A stretch of DNA of 64,000 nucleotides, from the NCBI RefSeq assembly GCF_003987475.1, contig NZ_PIQH01000009.1, forward strand, positions 62,001-126,000, given 5' to 3'. The position numbers and the translations under genes were made by a program. Below are positions 8,742-17,384 of the stretch, piece by piece. How positions within the stretch are numbered: position 1 is the first letter of the stretch; every line of letters starts with the position of its first letter. The notes beneath the pieces were generated by a model. The model had not been told where the DNA came from. It was given only the letters and a program-made list of their open reading frames with translations, and ran no database searches. The stretch comes from Idiomarina tyrosinivorans. GTDB lineage: Bacteria; Pseudomonadota; Gammaproteobacteria; Enterobacterales; Alteromonadaceae.

Positions 8742-9371
8742 ATGTCTATGCAAAACGCGAATTATCTGCAACAACTGCAAGCCGATATTGAGCAAATCCT
8801 TGAAGCTCAAATGGGGGCGATAAGTGAATATGCGCTTATTCAAGAGCTGCAAGTCGAGCCCTACCAGTGGTTCGATGCAGAAGCCTTGCGCGATCCACTA
8901 AGTCTATTTCAAACCCATTTTCTGGTTTATCATTGTTTGCATCGCATTCGTCAGCATTGGCGCCAATCCGAGCACGCTGAACTACAAATCATTGGTACGA
9001 CTATTCGCGCGTTACCCTACCAGAGTGGCACCGACGGCATTATTCATGACGATGCGCTGGCGCGCTATTATCTCGACCTAAGCCAACTCGATAAAACCCA
9101 TGCCAGTGATGTTGAACGCTTGCTCGACCGATTCTGGCAGCAAATGGCTGGTCAGCAAATAACGCAAGTGGCAGAATCGGAGTTACAACAAGCGCGGGAA
9201 CTTATGGCAGTGGACGAACACTACGATATGGCGCAGTTAAAGCGCCAATACCGAGTAATGGTTCATCAACACCACCCAGATAAAGGCGGAGATGAAGCAA
9301 CCATGAAACAGCTGCAACGCGCCTACAAAATTTTACGGATGCAATTGCATGGCTCAGTCACCGCAAGCTAA
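8742..9371 (+). CDS. DnaJ-related protein with C-terminal J domain
   Basis: The 209-residue protein has an N-terminal domain of the DNAJ-related type (PF12339-like: short helices, VEPYQWFDAEALRDPLSLFQTHFLVYHCLHR) and a C-terminal J domain from about residue 150. The J domain keeps the HPD signature (HQHHPDKGG), so it should stimulate a DnaK-type ATPase. There is no G/F region or zinc centre, so it is not a full DnaJ. Homologues occur in Vibrio and Alteromonadales; their clients are unknown to me. The end of the gene overlaps the start of tyrA by 23 bases in another frame, which suggests co-translation. An alternative ATG lies two codons in, at 8748. Confidence 0.85.
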   Translation: MSMQNANYLQQLQADIEQILEAQMGAISEYALIQELQVEPYQWFDAEALRDPLSLFQTHFLVYHCLHRIRQHWRQSEHAELQIIGTTIRALPYQSGTDGIIHDDALARYYLDLSQLDKTHASDVERLLDRFWQQMAGQQITQVAESELQQARELMAVDEHYDMAQLKRQYRVMVHQHHPDKGGDEATMKQLQRAYKILRMQLHGSVTAS

Positions 9372-10503
9372 AAAACTGCAACAGTTTCGCCAAAAAATCG
9401 ACCAACTTGATCAGCAGTTGGTGGAATTACTGGCGCAACGAGTGGAGGTTGCGGCTGAGATTGGATTGCTAAAGCAACAGTTAGGCCAACCGGTGTATGT
9501 TCCAGAGCGAGAGCAACAGCTGTTGGAACAACGTCGAGCTGAGGCAGAACGCCGTGGACTAAACCCTAACTTGCTAGAAGACGTGTTACGCCGTGTGATT
9601 GAGGAGTCTTATCTCACGCAATTGCAACGTCAACCCGCTATCAGCGGCGATCGACAGCGCTTGATTGTTATTGTGGGTGCAGCAGGGCGATTGGGGCGAC
9701 GCTTTCAGCAATGGTTTCAGCAATCAGGCTATCGCGTGCATGGGTTAGAACTGGGCAGCGAGGCTCTCACCGAGGAACTGGCGCAAACCGCGCAACTGGT
9801 TTTAGTGTGTACCCCAATGGCGGATATTGCCGCCGTATTAGCCCAGCTTCCACCCCTAGCCGCTGATTGTGTGGTTGCCGACATTGGCAGTAGCAAAAGC
9901 GAGCCGCTAAAGCAGATGTTAACGGCGCATTCTGGCCCAGTGCTGGGTATGCATCCGATGTTTGGTCCAAACATCGAACATTTGGCACGGCAGCGTCTTA
10001 TTGTATGCCACGGTCGCCAGCCACAACATTACCAATGGTTGTTACAGCAATTTCAACTGTGGGGGGCAGAGTGTATTGAAATGCCTGCCGCCGAGCACGA
10101 CCAAGCGATGGCTTGGGTGCAAGGTATGCGCCATTTAACCCAACTAAGTTACGCCAGTCATTTAGTTGAACAACAGGTTGATATCGAGCAGTTGGCTGAG
10201 CTTAGTTCACCGTTGCAACAGTTACAGCTACTCACGTTGGCACGGCTATTTCAACAACACGGTAAGCTTTACCAAGAAATTTTGTTTGCGCAACAGCAGC
10301 GCTTGCCGATGTTTCGTACTTTTATCGACCATTTTGAGAACTGGTTGAAACTCGTGGAAGATGCAGATGCAGAGAGTTTTATCGCTCAGTTTGAGAAGCT
10401 TAAAGCGCACCTAGCCACGGAGCTAGACCGTGTAGTGCGAACCCAGCCGGGACTGAGTCAGCGCTTAGTCGTAGATTATGATGAGGCGTCGTTAAATAGG
10501 TAA
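9349..10503 (+). CDS. tyrA: Bifunctional chorismate mutase/prephenate dehydrogenase
   Basis: This enzyme turns chorismate into prephenate and then, with NAD, into 4-hydroxyphenylpyruvate for tyrosine synthesis. Residues 1-95 form an AroQ-type chorismate mutase (RQKIDQLDQQLVELLAQR, then a VPEREQQLL motif). From about residue 105 comes a Rossmann domain with VGAAGRLGRRF and then the dehydrogenase helices, including GMHPMFGP, which carries the catalytic histidine. The length, 384 residues, is near that of E. coli TyrA (373). The start overlaps the DnaJ-related gene. The 3' end overlaps the convergent receiver gene by 28 bases. Confidence 0.96.
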   Translation: MAQSPQAKKLQQFRQKIDQLDQQLVELLAQRVEVAAEIGLLKQQLGQPVYVPEREQQLLEQRRAEAERRGLNPNLLEDVLRRVIEESYLTQLQRQPAISGDRQRLIVIVGAAGRLGRRFQQWFQQSGYRVHGLELGSEALTEELAQTAQLVLVCTPMADIAAVLAQLPPLAADCVVADIGSSKSEPLKQMLTAHSGPVLGMHPMFGPNIEHLARQRLIVCHGRQPQHYQWLLQQFQLWGAECIEMPAAEHDQAMAWVQGMRHLTQLSYASHLVEQQVDIEQLAELSSPLQQLQLLTLARLFQQHGKLYQEILFAQQQRLPMFRTFIDHFENWLKLVEDADAESFIAQFEKLKAHLATELDRVVRTQPGLSQRLVVDYDEASLNR

Positions 10504-10865
10504 CGCCGCAGTATTTCATCTAAGGCATCAGGATTGACCGGTTTGTGCAACGTTGCATCCATGCCAGCCGCTCGGCAGTCTTCCATTTCAGTGGCACTAT
10601 GGTGGCTCGTGATTGCCACTACTGGTGTGCTTTGGCAGGCATCGCTGCGGCGCAATTCGCGACAAACATCGGCACCATTAATGTCAGGCATCTCATAATC
10701 AAGCAGAATCAGTTGTGGGCGCAGAGCAATAGCTTGCTGGATAGCGGCTTGTCCACTCTCAACGGTAATGACATTTACCGGGTAGATAGCTAGCATTGCT
10801 TTGGTGACTTCACTGCTAATTAAGTCATCGTCAGCAACCAAGATACTCGCTTGTTGTTCGGGCAT
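10476..10865 (-). CDS. Single-domain response regulator
   Basis: The 129 residues form one receiver domain and nothing else. The acidic pocket (ADDD at 11-14), the phospho-acceptor Asp56 in LLDYEMP, a Thr/Ser switch (AITSHH) and the lysine in HKPVNP are all present, so it should be phosphorylatable. The partner is not evident: no kinase adjoins it, although the PAS sensor at the left edge and the small kinase at 20.2-20.9 kb are candidates. The ATG is at 10865. The 3' end overlaps the convergent tyrA by 28 bases. Confidence 0.88.
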   Translation of the reverse strand: MPEQQASILVADDDLISSEVTKAMLAIYPVNVITVESGQAAIQQAIALRPQLILLDYEMPDINGADVCRELRRSDACQSTPVVAITSHHSATEMEDCRAAGMDATLHKPVNPDALDEILRRYLFNDASS

Positions 10866-11023
10866 AATGTCACTCCAAGTTTGCCATTGTCAGCGCGGCG
10901 TTAATCACACACTGCCGCAAATGATACCTTTTTTTAACACTGTTCGTCGCTTTTTGTTGTAACCGGTAACGTCTGGCTGTCACTATAGCGAATTAAAACT
11001 CTGTTCAAAAGAGGGAACACTGA

Positions 11024-14000
11024 ATGAATAGCAGAGCGTCCATAGGCGCCGTTTGTGGCGTCATTTTGGCACTGGTTTCCAGCCCCAGTAAAGCAGATCA
11101 AACCGCGCGAGTGAATGGTATTACCGACAATACTCCGAGCTTTGTTGCGTTTCAGAACGCAACGATTGTCATGCAGCCCGGACAAACTGTGGAGCATGCA
11201 ACCTTAGTGATTCGCAATGGTTTAGTTGAGGCGGTGCAACGCAACAATCAAGCACCACAGGGCGCGCGCATAATTGATGCCACCGGCTTCACCATTTATC
11301 CTGGCTTTATCGACGCCTACAGCGATTATGGTATTAGTAAAGCTGTTAAGCCCGAACATACTGATGATACGCCGCTATACAACAACCACCGCGAAGGTGG
11401 TAATGCCGCAAACGATGCAATTCATGCGCAACAGCAATGGTTTAGCGAATTTGAAACGCAGCCAGAACAAGCGAAGCAATATATAGAACAGGGTTTCACC
11501 AGTGTGCAAACTGCACGCCAAGATGGCATTTTTCAAGGCCAAGCGGTGACCGTATCGCTGGCTAATAATATCGCCAATGACGTGATTTACCGAGCCAACA
11601 GCCGCCAATTCGGCTCGTTCGATAAAGGCAGCTCGCGGCAGCAGTACCCATCCTCGCTGATGGGCAGTATTGCCCTCATTCGGCAGACACTTTCTGACGC
11701 GGATTGGTACCGACAAGCACAAGGTAAGCAGTATTATGATGCCGCTGTTGAATTTAATGCGGCCCTAAAAGCGCTAGTAGATATTGATAAACAGGGAATG
11801 ATATTCAGAGTCAACGACGAGAAATCATTGCTCCGTGCAGATAAATTATTCGACCAATTTGGTGTTCCAGTGAGCTACGTCGCCTCTGGTTATGAATATG
11901 ACCGCATTGATGCGGTGCAAGCAACCAATGCCGCACTCATTGTGCCACTTAACTTTCCGGCGGCGCCAGACGTTGATGGTCGTTATCGTGCCATTGACGT
12001 AGATTTGGCTAAATTACGCCACTGGGAGAGAGCGCCGTCTAATCCTGCCGTGATTGCAAATGCAGGAATGGTATTCGCATTTACCCTCACCGGCTTAGAA
12101 AAGCCTGAACAATTCTGGCACAACCTGCGCCGAGCAATGCCTTATGGATTGTCTGAAAAACAAGCGCTTGCGGCACTAACAACTGTGCCAGCAAAGCTCG
12201 CCGGCATCGATGATAAGGCGGGTAAGCTTGTGCCCGGTTATAAAGCAGACTTTGTAATTTCTCGCGGAGATATTTTCCAACAAGGCGAAATTTACTCGGT
12301 GTGGCTACAAGGCCAAGAGCATGTTATTAAGTCGATGGATGCGGTGGATTTTGCCGGCCACTATCAATGGCCTTGGGGGTCTGATCAGACTGCTGAGTTA
12401 ACGCTTAAGACGTCACCGTCTGCTGAGCTCAGCTTAACCATTAACGGTGAAAAGTGGCGCACCGATAAACTTCAGGTGCAAGACCAGCAAACAACATGGG
12501 TGGCGTTCGCGCCGAATGAGCAGCACGATGCATGGCGTTTAGCGTTGTTGCCTGATAGCAAACACCAATTCACCTTGGAGCTGATTGATCCACAGGGGCA
12601 ACGCCAACACGTGATCGCCTCGCGAAAGCCGTTGGCGAACGAGGAGCCTGAGCAGCAACCTAGTAAACCCACTTTTGTGAGCAAGTTAACCTATCCCAAT
12701 CGTGCATTTGGCTTGCCACAGCTGCCGCCGCGGCAAAACGTTGTTATTCGTCACGCAACGGTGTGGACAGCGACTGCAGATGGGGTATTAAAAGACGTTG
12801 ATGTATACGTAGAAAACGGCCGCTTCAGTAAAATCGGCAAAGCACTATCGGTGCCAGCCGGTACCCAAGAGATCGATGCTGCGGGCCTGCATTTAACGCC
12901 AGGTATTATCGATGAGCATTCGCATATCGCAATCGACGGTGGGGTCAATGAAGGCTCTGAAGCGATCACCTCAGAAGTTCGCATCGGCGATGTGGTTAAC
13001 CCTGATGACCCGCATATCTATTACTCGCTAGCCGGAGGTACCACGACTGCACAGTTGTTACACGGCTCAGCCAACCCTATCGGCGGACAAGCGCAGGTGA
13101 TCAAGCTGCGTTGGGGCGCTACCGCCGAGCAAATGAAGTTTGATGCTGCGCCACCTAGCATCAAGTTCGCGTTGGGTGAAAACGTCAAACAATCGAACTG
13201 GGGCGACGATTATACTGTGCGTTATCCGCAAACTCGGTTGGGCGTAGAAACCATCATGCGTGATGGTTTTCAACAAGCGATTGAATACCAGCAGCGCAAA
13301 GTCGAGTATCAACAACTGAGTTCGGCGGAACGTCGCAAAACCGCGCCGCCACGCCCGGATCAACGGTTGGAAGCACTGTTGGATATACTGAACAGCAAAA
13401 TGTTTATTCACTCGCATTCCTATGTAGCTTCAGAAATTCTTATGTTAATGAACTTAGCCGAAGAGTTTGGCTTTCGAGTGAATACCTTCACCCACATTTT
13501 AGAGGGCTACAAGGTTGCTGACGAAATGGCCAAGCACGGTGCCTCGGGCTCGACCTTTGCCGACTGGTGGGCATACAAGTTTGAAGTCTACGATGCCATT
13601 CCACAAAACGCTTGCCTAATGCAGCAACGTGGCGTGTTAACCAGTATCAACTCAGATAGTGAAGACTTGCAACGGCGGTTGAATACCGAAGCGGCGAAGT
13701 CTGTGCGCTACTGCGGTATGAGTGAGCATGACGCGTTAAAGATGATTACTATCAACCCAGCAAAACAACTGCATATTGACGAGCACGTGGGTAGCATTGA
13801 AGTCGGTAAAGATGCCGATTTCGTGTTGTGGAATCACCACCCATTAAGTGCTTATGCGCAAGCCCAGCAAACTTGGATTAACGGCCGTAAGTATTTCGAT
13901 AGAGACATCGATAAACAACGTCAGCAGCAAGTTGCTGCAGAGAAAAATGCGTTAATTCAAAAGCTATTAGCTACGCCGTTAGAACAGCGTGCAGGCGCTG

Positions 14001-14101
14001 AACATGGCTATAAAGAAGCGCAGCCATTATGGCGTTGTGAGACTGAGCACGATGTTTGGTTGCACCAAGCCCAGCATAACCAATTGATGGGAGCACACTA
14101 A
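11024..14101 (+). CDS. Secreted double amidohydrolase; first module lacks metal ligands
   Basis: The 1025-residue protein begins with a signal peptide (about 1-25, ending SKADQ), so it is exported. It contains two amidohydrolase-superfamily modules. In the first (about 40-460) the usual HxH after PGFID is replaced (PGFIDAYSDYG) and I find no other canonical metal histidines, although the fold landmarks TTVPAKLAGI and GYKADFVI remain. In the second (about 570-1000) the site looks intact: PGIIDEHSH, then IHSHSY, FTHILEG and NSDSED, followed by GKDADFVLW. This resembles the imidazolonepropionase/prolidase-like secreted amidohydrolases. The substrate is unknown; a cyclic amide or peptide is possible. 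The stop overlaps the ATG of the next gene (TAATG). Confidence 0.85.
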   Translation: MNSRASIGAVCGVILALVSSPSKADQTARVNGITDNTPSFVAFQNATIVMQPGQTVEHATLVIRNGLVEAVQRNNQAPQGARIIDATGFTIYPGFIDAYSDYGISKAVKPEHTDDTPLYNNHREGGNAANDAIHAQQQWFSEFETQPEQAKQYIEQGFTSVQTARQDGIFQGQAVTVSLANNIANDVIYRANSRQFGSFDKGSSRQQYPSSLMGSIALIRQTLSDADWYRQAQGKQYYDAAVEFNAALKALVDIDKQGMIFRVNDEKSLLRADKLFDQFGVPVSYVASGYEYDRIDAVQATNAALIVPLNFPAAPDVDGRYRAIDVDLAKLRHWERAPSNPAVIANAGMVFAFTLTGLEKPEQFWHNLRRAMPYGLSEKQALAALTTVPAKLAGIDDKAGKLVPGYKADFVISRGDIFQQGEIYSVWLQGQEHVIKSMDAVDFAGHYQWPWGSDQTAELTLKTSPSAELSLTINGEKWRTDKLQVQDQQTTWVAFAPNEQHDAWRLALLPDSKHQFTLELIDPQGQRQHVIASRKPLANEEPEQQPSKPTFVSKLTYPNRAFGLPQLPPRQNVVIRHATVWTATADGVLKDVDVYVENGRFSKIGKALSVPAGTQEIDAAGLHLTPGIIDEHSHIAIDGGVNEGSEAITSEVRIGDVVNPDDPHIYYSLAGGTTTAQLLHGSANPIGGQAQVIKLRWGATAEQMKFDAAPPSIKFALGENVKQSNWGDDYTVRYPQTRLGVETIMRDGFQQAIEYQQRKVEYQQLSSAERRKTAPPRPDQRLEALLDILNSKMFIHSHSYVASEILMLMNLAEEFGFRVNTFTHILEGYKVADEMAKHGASGSTFADWWAYKFEVYDAIPQNACLMQQRGVLTSINSDSEDLQRRLNTEAAKSVRYCGMSEHDALKMITINPAKQLHIDEHVGSIEVGKDADFVLWNHHPLSAYAQAQQTWINGRKYFDRDIDKQRQQQVAAEKNALIQKLLATPLEQRAGAEHGYKEAQPLWRCETEHDVWLHQAQHNQLMGAH

Positions 14102-15396
14102 TGAAATCATGGAAGCACTTATTTAGCGGATTAGTGTTGGCGCTGGCAGCAAGCACGGCGTCAGCTCACGATCAAGTTCCCGGTGAAAAGCAGCAGCATC
14201 CCATTTTATTAAAAGGTGGAACGCTACATACGGTGACGCAAGGAGTGATGGTTAACACAGACCTACTGTTCTCCGGTGGTGAAATCATTGCTATGGGTAA
14301 CCAACTGACCTTGCCAGATAACACGGAAGTTATTGATATCCAAGGACAGCACGTGTATCCAGGGTTAATTGCGATGGATACCACCCTCGGCTTGAACGAA
14401 ATTGAGGCAGTTCGAGCCACTCGCGACAGTGAAGAAGTTGGCGCGATTCACCCAGAAGTGACGGCGCATGTGGCGTTTAATGCCGACTCAGAAGTGATTC
14501 CTACCGTTCGCTACAACGGCGTTGCATATGCCCAAGTTGTGCCGCAGGGGCAGCTAGTGATGGGAGCGTCGTCACTGATGCAGCTAGACGGCTGGAATGC
14601 CGATGATGCTATCGTGCGGGCCAAAACCGGTATGCATGTGCAATGGCCGCGAACCTACGTAGTCGACGCTTGGTGGGAACAACGCACGCCAGAGCAACAA
14701 CGTGAAGCTAACGCCAAAGCGCTAGACACGTTGAAGCAAGTTTTTGTTGATGCCAAAGCCTATTACGATGCCAAACAAGCCGACCAATTAAATGCCGTAG
14801 ATGTGCGTTGGGAAGCGATGTTAGGACTGTTTGACGGTAGTCTGCCATTGTATGTTCACGCCAACGACGTGCGACAGTTAGAGCAAGCGTTAGATATTGC
14901 CAAAGAATATGGCTTCCAGTTAGTTCTTGTGGGCGCTGCCGACGCATGGCGAATTAAAGAGCGGTTAGCGAAAAGCCAAACCCCAGTGATTTTTGAAGGC
15001 CTCTTCGGCTTACCCAACCATAACGATGACGGCTATGACCAAGCTTATCGCAGTGCCGGTGAACTCGCCGCCGCCGGAGTTAACCTAGCGTTGGCCTATC
15101 CAGGCTATTGGGATACCCGTAACTTAGCCTTTGGTGTAGGAAATGCCATAGCGTACGGACTAAACCCCGATAAAGCATTAGCTATGGTCACTCTCAAACC
15201 AGCAAAGTTATTAGGTGTGGGTGCACAGCTAGGGTCACTGACCGTGGGCAAAAAAGCCTCATTGATTGTCTCCAAAGGCGATATCTTTGATCCATTAGGA
15301 CAAGACCTGAGCGCAATGTTTATTAACGGCAGAAAAGTGACCCTGCAGAGCAGACAAACAGAGCTCTACCACAAATACCAAAAGCGCCCGGAGTAA
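14101..15396 (+). CDS. Secreted amidohydrolase-like protein, probably non-catalytic
   Basis: The 431 residues start with a signal peptide (about 1-22, ending ASTASAHDQ) and then one amidohydrolase-fold module (LLKGGTLHTVTQG, YPGLIAMDTTLGLNE, TLKPAKLLGVG, GKKASLIVSKGD). The HxH metal motif expected after PGLI is absent. A single histidine in LYVHANDV remains in the place where a conserved histidine is usual, but the later histidine and aspartate ligands are not recognisable. It resembles the first half of the upstream protein more than a working enzyme. Its start overlaps the upstream stop by one base, so the two are probably made together; a heteromeric periplasmic complex is my inference. 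Confidence 0.82.
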   Translation: MKSWKHLFSGLVLALAASTASAHDQVPGEKQQHPILLKGGTLHTVTQGVMVNTDLLFSGGEIIAMGNQLTLPDNTEVIDIQGQHVYPGLIAMDTTLGLNEIEAVRATRDSEEVGAIHPEVTAHVAFNADSEVIPTVRYNGVAYAQVVPQGQLVMGASSLMQLDGWNADDAIVRAKTGMHVQWPRTYVVDAWWEQRTPEQQREANAKALDTLKQVFVDAKAYYDAKQADQLNAVDVRWEAMLGLFDGSLPLYVHANDVRQLEQALDIAKEYGFQLVLVGAADAWRIKERLAKSQTPVIFEGLFGLPNHNDDGYDQAYRSAGELAAAGVNLALAYPGYWDTRNLAFGVGNAIAYGLNPDKALAMVTLKPAKLLGVGAQLGSLTVGKKASLIVSKGDIFDPLGQDLSAMFINGRKVTLQSRQTELYHKYQKRPE

Positions 15397-15407
15397 GCAC
15401 TTAAGCG

Positions 15408-15430
15408 CCACGGTTCTATACCGTGGTCTT
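15408..15430 (+). terminator. Possible terminator of the amidohydrolase operon
   Basis: CCACGG (15408-15413) pairs with CCGTGG (15421-15426) across TTCTATA, followed by a short TCTT. The T run is poor. It lies 11 bases past the stop codon and may instead belong to the repeat element that begins just after it. Confidence 0.4.
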
Positions 15431-15578
15431 AGTTTTGGGCTCGCGGCATCGTCAGGGTTGGGGTTGGTTGTTCTCTACCACGGCGATTAGCTTGGGCGTG
15501 TCGGCATCGTGAGGGGCTGGAGGGCGCTTGGTGTATAGGCGCTCAGAGGGTCATTGCACGGCACCCCGCCGGTTCACC

Positions 15579-15663
15579 AAGCTGGGGAAAAAGCCGCTCA
15601 AGCTCATCCATGAGGCGCTTAGTCTCCGGCCGTCCATGGCCGGAGATACTTTTTCCCCAGCTT
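15579..15663 (+). repeat. Left three-way-junction unit of the repeat element
   Basis: A perfect 15-bp outer stem (15579-15593 with 15649-15663, AAGCTGGGGAAAAAG type) encloses two hairpins. The first is CTCA-TCCA-TGAG at 15603-15614. The second is a 9-bp stem TCTCCGGCC/GGCCGGAGA at 15623-15631 and 15638-15646 with a 6-base loop. The same arrangement recurs in the right unit with compensating base changes. Confidence 0.85.
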
Positions 15664-15950
15664 CGCGCCCCAACGTTGTGCGTTAAATGTAGGTGAAGTC
15701 GCGCCTACACCCCAAGCTTAGGGCTACGGAGAAGCGATGCCGATGCAACACCGAGCGCGCCGTGGCAGAGAACAACCAACCCCAAGCAGGCTGTCTGAAG
15801 CTAATGGATAGAAGCGAGTAGATAAAGGCGGATACTTCTTTACTGCGGCTTTCCGCGATGGTGGGCGGCATCGCTTCTCCGCACCTATTTGGCTCGGGGT
15901 GTGGGCGCGTTTTCCTCGATATTGATGGGCGTGTCGTTGGGGCGCGGGGG

Positions 15951-16029
15951 CTCCGGTAAAAAGCATCTCTGGCCAGGGAGGGCCAGAGACTGAGCGGCCA
16001 TGGATGGCTCGAGCGTCTTTTTACCGGAG
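15951..16029 (-). repeat. Right three-way-junction unit, opposite orientation
   Basis: Read on the minus strand this has the same plan as the left unit. A 13-bp outer stem (15951-15963 with 16017-16029, CTCCGGTAAAAAG type) encloses GCCA-TCCA-TGGC (15997-16008 on the plus strand) and a 9-bp stem TCTCTGGCC/GGCCAGAGA at 15966-15974 and 15981-15989 with a 6-base loop. Stem sequences differ from the left unit but stay paired; the TCCA loop is conserved. Confidence 0.85.
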
Positions 16030-16161
16030 ACACCGTGAACCGGCGGGACGCTGAGCACTAACCAGCCCAGCGCCCACACCCCGAGCCTTCCCCCAACCCT
16101 GACGATGCCGCGAGCCCAAGCTAACAGCCGCAGTAAAGAATTGCTATCAAAGGTGATGGTG

Positions 16162-16959
16162 TTAGGGTTCTAGAATGCGGGTAAGCAGTTGTCGAAGTAC
16201 GGCGGGTTCGAAGGGTTTGTCGGTTAGGGCGTCGATACCGCTTTGTTTGATGTTGGCTAACTGTGGGGCGTTAGCTCTGGCGGTGACCATTAGTATTGGG
16301 GTATGGGCGTGGTGTGGGTTTTCACGCACTTTATCGGCGAGGTCACGGCCATTCATTTCTGGCATGTTGAAGTCGGTGACAATCAGGTCGAACCGTTGTT
16401 GGTCGAGTATCTCTACGGCCTGCATGCCATCTTCTGCTTCTACTACGTGGTCTACGCCCATATTTTGCAGGACGCGCATTAGGTAATGGCGTGAGGTCAC
16501 ACTGTCATCGACAATCAATACTCTGAGATCTTCGATGTCTAAATGTTCTAGCGTTAGGGTTTCGGGCTCCATCAAATCGACGGTGGCTGAAACGGCTCGC
16601 TGGAGTTGCTCTGAGGTAAAGGGCTTGGGTAGGATTGCGACGATACCGGATTGTTTTAATTGCTCTAATTGGTCTTGGCGCCATTCGCTGGAGACCAGCA
16701 TGAATTGTGTGCTGGTGTGCAACTGATGCTGTTGTAGGCTATTAATAAGATCATGGGCGGTGCCGTCGGCAAAATACATTGCGCTTGCCACTAAATCGGG
16801 TTTGCTGCGTTCTATGGCTTGCAGAGCCTCTGCTACGGTGCCAACTCCGGCAACGTCTGACACTCCGGCTTCGTTTAGCTGGCGAGAGATGACTTTGCGC
16901 TGTACTTCAGAGGGCTCAGCTAAAAGTATGCGAAGTTGCTGAATAGATGAGGCAGACAT
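16162..16959 (-). CDS. Double-receiver response regulator, first receiver degenerate
   Basis: The protein has two receiver domains and no output domain. In the first (about residues 8-125) the acidic pocket reads LLAEPS instead of a DD pair, and the phospho-acceptor position is Ala60 (VASAMYF), so it should not be phosphorylated; the PKPF lysine is kept. The second (about 145-262) is complete: IVDDS, VTDFNMPEMNG, TDKPF. I chose the ATG at 16959 (265 residues) because AGGTG lies five bases upstream; an upstream ATG at 16977 would add six residues. The gene is divergent from the partner-switch pair at 17.1 kb and may belong to the same circuit (inference). Confidence 0.88.
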   Translation of the reverse strand: MSASSIQQLRILLAEPSEVQRKVISRQLNEAGVSDVAGVGTVAEALQAIERSKPDLVASAMYFADGTAHDLINSLQQHQLHTSTQFMLVSSEWRQDQLEQLKQSGIVAILPKPFTSEQLQRAVSATVDLMEPETLTLEHLDIEDLRVLIVDDSVTSRHYLMRVLQNMGVDHVVEAEDGMQAVEILDQQRFDLIVTDFNMPEMNGRDLADKVRENPHHAHTPILMVTARANAPQLANIKQSGIDALTDKPFEPAVLRQLLTRILEP

Positions 16960-17078
16960 GTGTACACCTGATTGCATTATTTGCTAAAAAGAGTATGAGA
17001 TTCACAAGACAAAGACAATCAAAAAAACGTATCCTATGGTTGTCTAACAACGTGCAGAAATAAGAAAAGGAATCTTGC

Positions 17079-17384
17079 ATGAGCGTCAGTAAACAATTTT
17101 CCAATGATGGGAAGCAACTTGTCATCACCGTTAAAGGCAAATTCGACTTCAGTTTGGTACAAGAATTTCGTCAGGCTTATGCCAATGTAGGTGATATGCA
17201 GCCGACCATTATCGTCGACTTAAGGGAAACGGAATATTTGGATAGTTCTGCACTGGGTATGTTGTTAAACATGCGCAAGTCTCTTGGCCACAGCGTAAAA
17301 GAAATTCATTTAGTGAATAGTAAACCGGAAGTTCGGCGCATTCTGGATATCTCGCGTTTCGATAAATTGTTCGTTATTGAATAA
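17079..17384 (+). CDS. STAS-domain anti-sigma factor antagonist (CrsA/HsbA-like)
   Basis: The 101 residues are a single STAS domain of the SpoIIAA type. YLDSSALGML carries the serine pair (56-57) where partner-switch antagonists are phosphorylated. AAAGGA precedes the ATG at 17079. The next gene follows with no gap (TAA then ATG) and encodes a phosphatase/kinase response regulator, the arrangement of Shewanella crsA-crsR and Pseudomonas hsbA-hsbR. In those systems the antagonist's phosphorylation state controls release of a sigma factor (RpoS, or FlgM/FliA). Which sigma factor is used here cannot be read from the sequence. Confidence 0.88.
   Translation: MSVSKQFSNDGKQLVITVKGKFDFSLVQEFRQAYANVGDMQPTIIVDLRETEYLDSSALGMLLNMRKSLGHSVKEIHLVNSKPEVRRILDISRFDKLFVIE

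Larger units (their letters stand above)
15435..16140. repeat. Complex inverted-repeat element filling the only long non-coding stretch
   Basis: From 15397 to 16161 I see no credible gene; nearly all of it is nested inverted repeats. A perfect 29-bp pair bounds most of it (15435-15463 and 16091-16119). A second pair, 25 of 26 matching, is 15460-15485 with 15758-15783. Others are 14 bp (15836-15849 with 16127-16140), 16 bp (15727-15742 with 15866-15881), 13 bp (15565-15577 with 16035-16047) and 12 bp (15664-15675 with 15935-15946). In effect a unit at about 15484-15757 is repeated in reverse, with divergence, at about 15860-16125. A further partial copy of the end sequence lies at 15491-15520. 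No transposase is encoded. It looks like a mobile non-autonomous repeat, or a pair of structured RNA or DNA units. Confidence 0.85.

Noticed and set aside
15683-16033. Open frame of 116 codons on the minus strand inside the repeat, with shorter frames at 15724-15966 and 15885-16079
   Set aside because: These read straight through the stems of the inverted-repeat element, have no ribosome binding site and show odd composition rich in Arg, Pro and Ser. Pairing of the stems explains the sequence better than coding.
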